Assembly (NCBI GenBank): GCA_014804185.1
Contig: JAAVAG010000200.1
Location: forward strand, 1 to 6,848
DNA from: Lachnospiraceae bacterium
GTDB lineage: Bacteria; Bacillota; Clostridia; Lachnospirales; Lachnospiraceae
Reading direction: 5' to 3'
DNA length: 6,848 nt
Shown here: piece by piece, positions 1 to 5,431 of the stretch
Numbering within the stretch: the stretch's first letter is position 1
Layout: each line of letters opens with the position of its first letter
Translations under genes and position numbers: made by a program
Notes under the pieces: model-generated
The model's input: the letters and a program-made list of their open reading frames with translations, nothing else
Databases searched by the model: none
Told to the model about the DNA's origin: nothing

Positions 1-1386
1 ATTACACTGTGGTTCTCGGCGGTGCTTGTGCTGATTGTCTTTCTGGCCTTTGTGGTCGTCTTTTTTGTCAGCGATGCGGTGCTGCAGAAAGGCGTCAGGG
101 ACCGGTTGGTGGAGACGGTGGAAAGCAATGTGGGCGAAATAAACTATTTCGCGACCCTGCAGGAGGCATCAGACAGCATCGGGGATCTGTATATCAAATA
201 CCAGACCGGATATCTGGAGATAGACGATAATTTCCTGGATGAGATAAACGGCATTTACACAGGACTCTACCGGGAGGACGGAACGCTGCTCTATGGAGAG
301 AACCTGCTCCACAGAGAAGGAGCGGAATATGCGTTTCAGGACGGTGAGATACAGAAACTGACGGTAAAAGGAGAGGGATATTACCTGTTTGACAGGAAAC
401 TGGATCAGGAAGGGAAAGGCGGTCTGTGGCTGCGGGGCGTTGTCTCCATGCGCCAGGGCTTTGTACAGCAGAGCGCCATCGTCCGCCTTTCGCTGATCGT
501 GATGCCGATTCTGGTGATTCTGTCGGTACTGGGCGGGTATATGATTGCAGGCAGAGCGCTCAGCCCCATCAGGGAGATGGAAGGCGCGGCAAAAGCCATC
601 TGTGAGGGAAAAGACCTGAAAAAAAGGATCCGCCTTGCGCCGGGGATGGATGAACTGCATCAGCTGGCGGATACTTTTAACGAAATGCTGGGGCGGCTGG
701 AGAACTCTTTTGAGACGGAGAGGAGATTTATCTCCGACGCCTCCCATGAACTGCGCACCCCTATGTCCGTAATCGAGGTCCAGTGCGAATGGATCATGGA
801 GAAACCCAGGGACGCCGGGGAGTATGAGAAAGCGCTGCAGGTGATCCGCAGGCAGAGCCGTAAAATGTCGCGGCTCATCGGAGAACTGTTGGATTTTACC
901 CGGCTGGAACAAAATACCGCAGGGTATACGAAAGAGCCGGTGGATATGACGCAGCTGGTTTTCTCCGTGTGTGAGGATATGGTGGTGCTGAGAGAGCAGG
1001 AGATCACACTTTCCTTTACGGCGCAGCCGGATATTGTCGTGAGCGGAAACAGGGCGCTGCTTTCCCGTCTGCTGACTAATCTGATCAGCAATGCGTACCG
1101 CTATGGCAGACCGGAGGGAAACATCTGGGTACGGCTGGAAAAAAAGGAAAATGAGATGCTGCTGACGGTGGAGGATGACGGGATCGGTATTGCTCCGGAA
1201 GAGCAGGATAAGGTGTTTGGACGTTTTTACAGGACGGATTCCTCCAGAACCGGCCAGGGAACGGGGCTGGGGCTTGCCATGGTGCGGGAGATCGCCCTTT
1301 TTCACGGCGGCGGGGTACGTCTGGAGAGCGCTCCGGGGCAGGGCAGTAAATTTATTTTTTTTATGCCGGTTTTTTCGTCTTTTTAA
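1..1386 (+). CDS. Sensor histidine kinase, 5' partial
   Basis: Membrane sensor kinase of a two-component system that autophosphorylates on histidine and passes phosphate to a response regulator. The frame is open to base 1, so the start is upstream. The visible 461 residues begin inside TM1 (about 1-24), so probably only about 10 residues are missing; a GTG at 22 is not a credible start because it would cut the TM helix. An extracytoplasmic domain (about 25-158) follows, then TM2 (about 160-183), HAMP (about 183-237), HisKA with H-box FISDASHELRTP (phospho-His codon at 745-747), and HATPase_c with N-box NLISNAYRYG, G1 box DDGIGI and G2 box GTGLGL. All catalytic motifs are intact. The layout matches OmpR-partnered kinases, and the regulator gene is presumably just upstream. 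The stimulus is unknown. The PepSY gene downstream is a likely target or modulator. Confidence 0.95.
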   Translation: MTLWFSAVLVLIVFLAFVVVFFVSDAVLQKGVRDRLVETVESNVGEINYFATLQEASDSIGDLYIKYQTGYLEIDDNFLDEINGIYTGLYREDGTLLYGENLLHREGAEYAFQDGEIQKLTVKGEGYYLFDRKLDQEGKGGLWLRGVVSMRQGFVQQSAIVRLSLIVMPILVILSVLGGYMIAGRALSPIREMEGAAKAICEGKDLKKRIRLAPGMDELHQLADTFNEMLGRLENSFETERRFISDASHELRTPMSVIEVQCEWIMEKPRDAGEYEKALQVIRRQSRKMSRLIGELLDFTRLEQNTAGYTKEPVDMTQLVFSVCEDMVVLREQEITLSFTAQPDIVVSGNRALLSRLLTNLISNAYRYGRPEGNIWVRLEKKENEMLLTVEDDGIGIAPEEQDKVFGRFYRTDSSRTGQGTGLGLAMVREIALFHGGGVRLESAPGQGSKFIFFMPVFSSF

Positions 1387-1414
1387 TGTTCCTTTAATCT
1401 TTGGCGGTTATACT
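1382..1414 (+). promoter_or_regulatory. Predicted promoter with OmpR/PhoB-type direct repeat
   Basis: TTTAAT occurs at 1382-1387 and again at 1393-1398. The two 11-base units starting there agree at 8 of 11 positions (TTTAATnTT core). The second unit ends about 5 bases before TATACT (1409-1414), a good -10 box, and no recognisable -35 is present. Tandem 11-base half-sites replacing the -35 are the classic site for OmpR/PhoB-family activators. A start point near 1421 would leave a leader of about 19 bases containing the ribosome site. The first unit overlaps the last codons of the kinase gene. The prediction rests on pattern alone. Confidence 0.55.
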
Positions 1415-1439
1415 GTCAACAGAAAGAGGAGGACAGAAT

Positions 1440-2540
1440 ATGAAGATCATGAAACTTTTATTTTCATCAGCAAGAAATGCCGTTTTGTCGGTTTTGTGTG
1501 CGATTGTGATTCTGGCGGCCGTGGGGGCCGGAATTGCTTTTGCGGTGGAGGCCGGGACTGCCAGAGAACCCATGGACAGGGCCGCCGCACTGCGCTGTGC
1601 GCTGTCGGATGCAGGACTGACGGAGGACGAAATTACAATCACAAAACAGAAACTGGACCATGATAATGGAAAAAGCTGTTATGAGATCGAGTTTTTCACC
1701 GCGGATTATGCGTATGAGTACGAGATCGACGCCTCCACGGGAGCGGTGAACGAAGTGAGTATTGAGGCGCTGTTCGGCATGCCGACGGCGGAAAGCAATG
1801 TCGGTGTGGGAGGCAATGCCGGGACGGAAAGCAATGCCGGTGTGGGAGGCAATGCCGAAGCGGAAGGTAATGCCGGGGCGGAATCGCAGGAACAGCCGGA
1901 TGCGGGACAGTCCGGGCAGCAGGGCGGCCAGAGTGCGGGAAACCAGCCCGCCGGAAATCAGCCCGCCGGAAGTCAGCCTGCTGAAAGTCAGCCTGTTGGA
2001 AACCAGCCCGCCGGAAGTCAGATCACGCTGGATGCCGCCAAATCGGCCGCGCTGTCGGATGCCGGTGTATCCGCGGCGGACGCTGTTTTTACAAAGGTGA
2101 AATCGGATTGGGATGACGGAATCGTCGTATACGAGATCGAGTTTTACACATCTGCGGGAGAGTATGAGTACAAACTGGACGCCGCCACAGGCGCTATTCT
2201 GGACAGAGAAGTGAAAATGTATCAGAGCGACTCTCCTGCCCAGGCGTCTGCATCGGGAAACGGAAGTTCCTATATCGGAGTGGAACAGGCAAAAGAGATT
2301 GCCGCCGGGCATGCGGGGTATGCGGTGTCCTCCGTGGTCTTTACCAAGGCAAAGCTGGAGCGGGAAGACGGGATCAGCGAATATGAGATAGAGTTTTATA
2401 TCGACTGTGTGGAATATGAATATTCCATAGATGCTTTCACAGGTGCGGTTCTGGATTATGAGTGCGAGAGCGATCATTATCAGGGATGTCCGCACAGTAA
2501 CCATGACAATCATGATAGTCATCATGACAGCCATCACTGA
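1440..2540 (+). CDS. Triple-PepSY-domain exported protein with histidine-rich tail
   Basis: This is a 366-residue protein. ATG 1440 is chosen because AGAGGAGG (1425-1432) sits 7 bases upstream; a TTG at 1401 in the same frame would lie inside the promoter. The N-terminus is basic (MKIMK, then SSARN), followed by a hydrophobic segment (about 14-35) that is a signal peptide or membrane anchor. Three PepSY-like domains follow at about 43-108, 193-258 and 276-342. Each has the core pattern YEIEF, then EYEY, then IDAxTGAV/I (second copy LDAATGAI). The first two are separated by a Gly/Asn/Gln/Pro-rich repetitive linker (about 118-194). The C-terminus has 7 histidines in 15 residues. PepSY domains are generally thought to inhibit or modulate proteases or to act in extracytoplasmic signalling. 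Its position beside the kinase suggests it is an output, and perhaps a feedback partner, of that system. The molecular function is not known. Confidence 0.9.
   Translation: MKIMKLLFSSARNAVLSVLCAIVILAAVGAGIAFAVEAGTAREPMDRAAALRCALSDAGLTEDEITITKQKLDHDNGKSCYEIEFFTADYAYEYEIDASTGAVNEVSIEALFGMPTAESNVGVGGNAGTESNAGVGGNAEAEGNAGAESQEQPDAGQSGQQGGQSAGNQPAGNQPAGSQPAESQPVGNQPAGSQITLDAAKSAALSDAGVSAADAVFTKVKSDWDDGIVVYEIEFYTSAGEYEYKLDAATGAILDREVKMYQSDSPAQASASGNGSSYIGVEQAKEIAAGHAGYAVSSVVFTKAKLEREDGISEYEIEFYIDCVEYEYSIDAFTGAVLDYECESDHYQGCPHSNHDNHDSHHDSHH
1791..1880 (+). repeat. 36-base tandem repeat in PepSY linker
   Basis: Two 36-base units (1791-1826 and 1827-1862) are followed by a related half unit (1863-1880). 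They encode a 12-residue repeat of the type ESNxGVGGNAxx. The copies differ at few positions, which suggests recent duplication within the linker between PepSY domains 1 and 2. Confidence 0.85.
1938..2021 (+). repeat. 15-base tandem repeat encoding GNQPA/GSQPA
   Basis: Five 15-base units (1938-1952, 1953-1967, 1968-1982, 1983-1997, 1998-2012) plus a 9-base partial unit encode [G/E][N/S]QP[A/V] pentapeptides. The repeat is in frame, so gain or loss of units would change only linker length. It probably forms an extended, flexible spacer outside the membrane. Confidence 0.9.
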
Positions 2541-2560
2541 AGTGCAGACAAAAGATCATG

Positions 2561-2600
2561 AGCCGGGATTCTCTGTGGACGGGAATCCCGGCTGTTTATG
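2561..2600 (+). terminator. Hairpin terminator after PepSY gene
   Basis: AGCCGGGATTC (2561-2571) pairs perfectly with GAATCCCGGCT (2583-2593), giving an 11-bp GC-rich stem with an 11-base loop, 20 bases past the stop codon. The following tract (GTTTATGTTG) is only moderately T-rich, so termination may be incomplete. The position between two distinct gene groups supports the call. Confidence 0.7.
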
Positions 2601-2694
2601 TTGCAAATCCGGCAGGATACGTCGCGGCGGCTTGCGGATCGGGAGATATGATGTTAAGGTAAAAACAGGCCGGATGATCTGCATAACGCGGAAA

Positions 2695-2700
2695 AGAGGA
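2695..2700 (+). promoter_or_regulatory. Ribosome binding site deciding a TTG start
   Basis: AGAGGA lies 7 bases upstream of TTG 2708. No in-frame ATG lies near the expected N-terminus. The nearby ATG at 2703 is in another frame and meets TGA after two codons, its stop overlapping the TTG. Confidence 0.65.
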
Positions 2701-2707
2701 TGATGGA

Positions 2708-3148
2708 TTGAAAATATGGATCAATGTGGATGAAAATATAGAGGATACGGAAATTGCGATATCCTGCAGCAGGCTTACGCCTGAAATAGAAAAAATACTT
2801 GCCATGCTGCGCATTCTGGACAGTCAGCTTGTAGCGGAAAAAGACGGAGAAACCTATCTTCTGGATGTCTCAAAGATTGTCTATGTGGAGGCGGTGGACA
2901 GAAAAACCTTTGTGTATACCTGTGACGACTGTTTTGAGTCGGGATTAAAGCTTTATGAAGTGGAGGGGCGGCTGGGCGAGTGCGGTTTTCTCCGCGTCAG
3001 CAAATCATGTCTGGTATCGCTCAGGCATATCCGGGCGCTGAAAGCGGAGTTTGACAGGAAGATCAGGATTACGCTGGAAAACGGGGAACAGATCATGGTT
3101 TCAAGGCAGTACGCGGAAGAGTTGAAAAGAAAGCTTGGGGTAAAGTAA
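2708..3148 (+). CDS. LytTR-family DNA-binding transcriptional regulator
   Basis: This 146-residue protein begins at TTG and lacks a receiver domain, so it is not a conventional response regulator. A short N-terminal part (about 1-42, starting MKIWINVDENIED) precedes a LytTR domain (about 43-144). Recognisable family features are IVYVEAVDRKTFVYT, the segment GFLRVSKSCLVSLRHI (usual form FxRxHRSxLVNxxxI, with the HRS replaced by SKS), and NGEQIMVSRQYAEELKRKLG at the end. LytTR domains bind short direct repeats and usually control peptide, export or virulence functions. The stop codon is followed immediately by the ATG of the DUF3021 gene. In known pairs of this kind (for example HdrRM and BrsRM of Streptococcus mutans) the membrane partner inhibits the regulator, and the regulator often activates its own operon. 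Here that role is inferred from gene order. Confidence 0.92.
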   Translation: MKIWINVDENIEDTEIAISCSRLTPEIEKILAMLRILDSQLVAEKDGETYLLDVSKIVYVEAVDRKTFVYTCDDCFESGLKLYEVEGRLGECGFLRVSKSCLVSLRHIRALKAEFDRKIRITLENGEQIMVSRQYAEELKRKLGVK

Positions 3149-3658
3149 ATGGAAGAGAGAAAGACAATTTTTCATTATGCGGGGCAGGTTTTTTTGATCT
3201 TTGGCTTTTCTATGGCAGTGCAGAGTGTATTCTGCCTGCTTTTCGGGGAGAACGCAAGAGAGTTTTCGGCCATGTTTTCACTGGGTGGCGAGGGACTCAG
3301 CATTGCGCTTATGTGGCAGTTTCTGCTGATATCGGCGCTGATTGTTTTCTGGAGATTTCTGTTTTTCACGGAGACAGTGATCCGGAATCTCTCCGTAACC
3401 GGACGGACCATGGGGATGGTGACGGCTGTCCTGCTCACGGCGATTGTTTTTATTCTGCTGTTTGACTGGTTTCCGGCGGATATGTGGCAGCCCTGGGTCA
3501 TGTTCCTGCTCTGTTTCGGGATCTGCTTTGCGGTTAGCACGGTGGTCACGGACAGATTGGAAAAAGCCGAAAACAGGAAAATGGAGGAGGCGCTGCGCCG
3601 CGCAAAACTGAGAGAACAGACGGAGGGGGAGGATCAGGCAGACGATGAACGGGAGTGA
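3149..3658 (+). CDS. DUF3021-family four-helix membrane protein
   Basis: This is a 169-residue integral membrane protein. Four hydrophobic segments are visible at about 11-33, 49-73, 88-108 and 115-134. They are followed by a highly charged, probably helical cytoplasmic tail (about 136-169) rich in Glu, Arg and Lys. Size, topology and position directly after a stand-alone LytTR gene match the DUF3021 family. The start abuts the stop of the regulator with zero spacing and only a weak GGGG (3137-3140) upstream, so translation is probably coupled. By analogy with LytTR regulatory systems it is a candidate membrane anchor or inhibitor of the LytTR protein. The charged tail would be the natural contact surface. 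The biochemical role is inferred. Confidence 0.85.
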   Translation: MEERKTIFHYAGQVFLIFGFSMAVQSVFCLLFGENAREFSAMFSLGGEGLSIALMWQFLLISALIVFWRFLFFTETVIRNLSVTGRTMGMVTAVLLTAIVFILLFDWFPADMWQPWVMFLLCFGICFAVSTVVTDRLEKAENRKMEEALRRAKLREQTEGEDQADDERE

Positions 3659-4541
3659 ACAGACAGTATATGGCATTCAGGCGTTGGAGATCCAACATGA
3701 ATTCGGCAAAAAGAAAGTGTTAAACGGTGTCACGCTCCGGATTTCCAAAGGCGAGATCTTCGGGCTGCTGGGACCGTCCGGAGCGGGAAAGACGACTCTC
3801 ATCAAAATTCTGACAGGCCAGCTTGCACCCACGGGCGGGCAGGTGATAACGGCAGGCGAAAACGGATACTGTACGGGAGGAAAGCCGGGCCGCAGGACCG
3901 AAAATGGCCGCATGAGACAGTGCAGAATCGGAATCATGATGGATGAGTTCGGCGTGTATGAACGGCTGACCTGTTATGAGAATCTGAAACTGTTTGCCAG
4001 AATATACGGCCTGCCCCGCCATAGGATTGACAGCGCGCTTGAGCAGGTGGGGCTGACCGATGCGAAAAAGAGAGCCGCCATGCATCTCTCCAAAGGGATG
4101 CGCAGCAGGCTGATTCTGGCCAGGGCGCTGATGGCTGAGCCGGATATCCTGTTTCTGGATGAGCCCGTAAGCGGTCTGGATCCGGCGACGGCGGAGGAAA
4201 TACACAGACTGCTACGCGTTCAGCAGCAGCGCGGCGTCACCATCTTTCTGACCACTCATAATATGTCGGAGGCGCAGAATCTGTGCGGCAATATCGCACT
4301 GCTGCATGAGGGGAGAATCGTGGAGCAGGGCAGCCCGGAAGAAATATGCAGGCGCTATGATCATCAGAGGAGGATCCGGCTTCATCTGTGTGACGGGCGG
4401 GATGTGGAACTTGCAAACGGCGCATCCTCCGCCGGAGAAGTGGCGGGATATCTGGAGCGGGAGATGGTCAGAACCATTCACTCCACGGAGCCGGATCTGG
4501 AATCCGTGTTTATGGAACTGACCGGGCGCGGGCTGGATTGA
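3645..4541 (+). CDS. ABC transporter ATP-binding protein
   Basis: This 298-residue ATPase would power the membrane permease encoded next. Visible motifs are Walker A GPSGAGKTT (43-51), signature LSKGM (148-152, a variant of LSGGQ), Walker B ILFLDEP (168-174), D-loop SGLDP (176-180) and H-loop His205 in TTHNM. The Q-loop region reads RIGIMMDEFGVYERLTCYENL (94-114, shown without its usual Gln), and there is a hydrophilic insertion at about 70-92. The C-terminal part after about 235 is a small domain seen in ABC-2 type exporter ATPases, ending DLESVFMELTGRGLD. The ATG overlaps the DUF3021 gene by 14 bases; GGGGGAGG (3625-3632) lies 12 bases upstream, a rather long spacing. The substrate is unknown; bacteriocin or antimicrobial peptide export or immunity is a reasonable guess from the LytTR context. 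Confidence 0.95.
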   Translation: MNGSEQTVYGIQALEIQHEFGKKKVLNGVTLRISKGEIFGLLGPSGAGKTTLIKILTGQLAPTGGQVITAGENGYCTGGKPGRRTENGRMRQCRIGIMMDEFGVYERLTCYENLKLFARIYGLPRHRIDSALEQVGLTDAKKRAAMHLSKGMRSRLILARALMAEPDILFLDEPVSGLDPATAEEIHRLLRVQQQRGVTIFLTTHNMSEAQNLCGNIALLHEGRIVEQGSPEEICRRYDHQRRIRLHLCDGRDVELANGASSAGEVAGYLEREMVRTIHSTEPDLESVFMELTGRGLD

Positions 4542-4569
4542 CCGGGCGGCAGAGAGTGCTGGGACAGGA

Positions 4570-4575
4570 AAGGAG
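4570..4575 (+). promoter_or_regulatory. Ribosome binding site deciding the permease start
   Basis: AAGGAG is 7 bases before ATG 4583 but only 1 base before ATG 4577. This favours 4583. A TTG at 4538 overlapping the previous stop has no good site upstream. Confidence 0.65.
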
Positions 4576-4582
4576 TATGAAA

Positions 4583-5272
4583 ATGAGTCATTCGGCAGCG
4601 GTTTTTCTGAAACAGATCAGAGATACAACAAAGAATAAGGCGATTCTGATCCAGTTTGTCCTGTTTCCGGCGATGACGGTGATGATGGAAAATCTGGTGC
4701 GGATCGAGGGGATGCCGGAACACTTTTTTGTAAATATGTTTGCGCCTATGTATGCGGGAATGGCGCCCATAGTCTGCATGGCGGCCATTATCGCGGAGGA
4801 GAAGGAAAAAAACACGCTGCGGGTTCTGCTGATGTCTGATGTAAGGCCGGCGGAGTATCTGACAGGAACAGGGGGCGCCGTCTGGCTTGCCGGTATGGCG
4901 GGGGCCGGTGTGATCTGTCTGTGCGGCGGGTATGCGGGAGCGGCTGCCGCAAGGTTTATGCTGCTTATGGCGGCGGGGATTCTGGTTTCCATCCTGATCG
5001 GCGCGGCCATCGGCGTATGGAGCAGAAATCAGATCATGGAGACGTCCATTACCGTGCTGGTGATGATGCTTTTTTCTTTTTTTCTCATGCTTGCCATGTT
5101 TAATGAAGAGCTTGCGCAGGCTGCAAGGCTGACCTATTCCGGGCAGATCCGCCGGATGATCGAAGAGACCGGATATGGCCCGGCGGCGGAGGGCGCGGCG
5201 GTGATGCTGCTGAACGGGGCAACAGCGGCGGCAGTGTTTTGGTGGGGATATAAAAGGGGCGGAATGGATTGA
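4583..5272 (+). CDS. ABC-2 type transporter permease
   Basis: This 229-residue membrane protein is the transmembrane partner of the preceding ATPase. About six hydrophobic segments are visible: 19-38, 52-72, 96-118, 122-144, 152-173 and 203-222. After TM2 comes IAEEKEKNTLRVLLMSDVRP (70-89). This is the typical ABC-2 cytoplasmic motif (EExxxxTLxxLLxxPV type) that contacts the ATPase. The length is usual for the short permeases of this class, which work as dimers. The start is chosen by AAGGAG spacing; ATG 4577 would add two residues. It is the last gene of the LytTR operon and lies 41 bases after the ATPase. No clear terminator hairpin was seen behind it. The substrate cannot be read from the sequence. 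Confidence 0.9.
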   Translation: MSHSAAVFLKQIRDTTKNKAILIQFVLFPAMTVMMENLVRIEGMPEHFFVNMFAPMYAGMAPIVCMAAIIAEEKEKNTLRVLLMSDVRPAEYLTGTGGAVWLAGMAGAGVICLCGGYAGAAAARFMLLMAAGILVSILIGAAIGVWSRNQIMETSITVLVMMLFSFFLMLAMFNEELAQAARLTYSGQIRRMIEETGYGPAAEGAAVMLLNGATAAAVFWWGYKRGGMD

Positions 5273-5327
5273 AACCGCAACCGCTCAGAGGGCAGCCTGA
5301 AGCCATCCGCTTTTATGAATTTTCTGT

Positions 5328-5355
5328 TTTATACTGCCTGTGTCTGTGGTAAAAT
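5328..5355 (+). promoter_or_regulatory. Predicted promoter of the helicase gene
   Basis: TAAAAT (5350-5355) is preceded by TG at 5347-5348, an extended -10 box. A weak -35, TTTATA (5328-5333, 4 of 6 matches to TTGACA), lies 16 bases upstream. A start near 5362 would give a leader of about 70 bases. Inverted repeat arms (5331-5341 and 5377-5387) flank the -10 and predicted start. Confidence 0.45.
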
Positions 5356-5387
5356 ATTCAGAGAAAAGACGTATGGACAGGCAGCAT
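5331..5387 (+). repeat. Inverted repeat around the helicase promoter
   Basis: ATACTGCCTGT (5331-5341) and ACAGGCAGCAT (5377-5387) are complementary at 10 of 11 positions, with 35 bases between them. The arms enclose the -10 box and likely transcription start. This could be an operator for a dimeric regulator or a chance match; the long spacing makes an RNA hairpin less likely, since the left arm lies upstream of the predicted start. Confidence 0.5.
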
Positions 5388-5431
5388 AAATCCGTGAAAA
5401 TCATGATGGAAATGCGCTGTCGGGGAGAAGT

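Noticed and set aside
169..1305. Long antisense open frame (378 codons) opposite the histidine kinase
   Set aside because: It lies wholly opposite a kinase with all catalytic motifs, shows no domain pattern, and its His/Arg/Gln-rich composition is typical of the antisense of GC-rich coding DNA.
1401..1439. Earlier TTG start for the PepSY protein
   Set aside because: It would place the start within the predicted promoter and adds 13 residues before a normal basic signal-peptide N-terminus. ATG 1440 has an excellent ribosome site.
1467..2537. Antisense open frame (356 codons) opposite the PepSY gene
   Set aside because: Its repeats are the mirror of the sense-strand linker repeats. It has no ribosome site or recognisable domain, and the sense frame is clearly coding.
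2594..2707. LytTR binding sites upstream of the LytTR gene
   Set aside because: A few GTT-centred matches (such as GATGTTAAG near 2650) exist, but no pair of 9-base repeats with the expected spacing was found, so no operator is called. TATGAT at 2647 also lacks a matching -35.
5273..5330. Terminator behind the ABC permease
   Set aside because: There is a T-rich stretch, but no stable GC-rich stem directly before it, so termination here is not supported.
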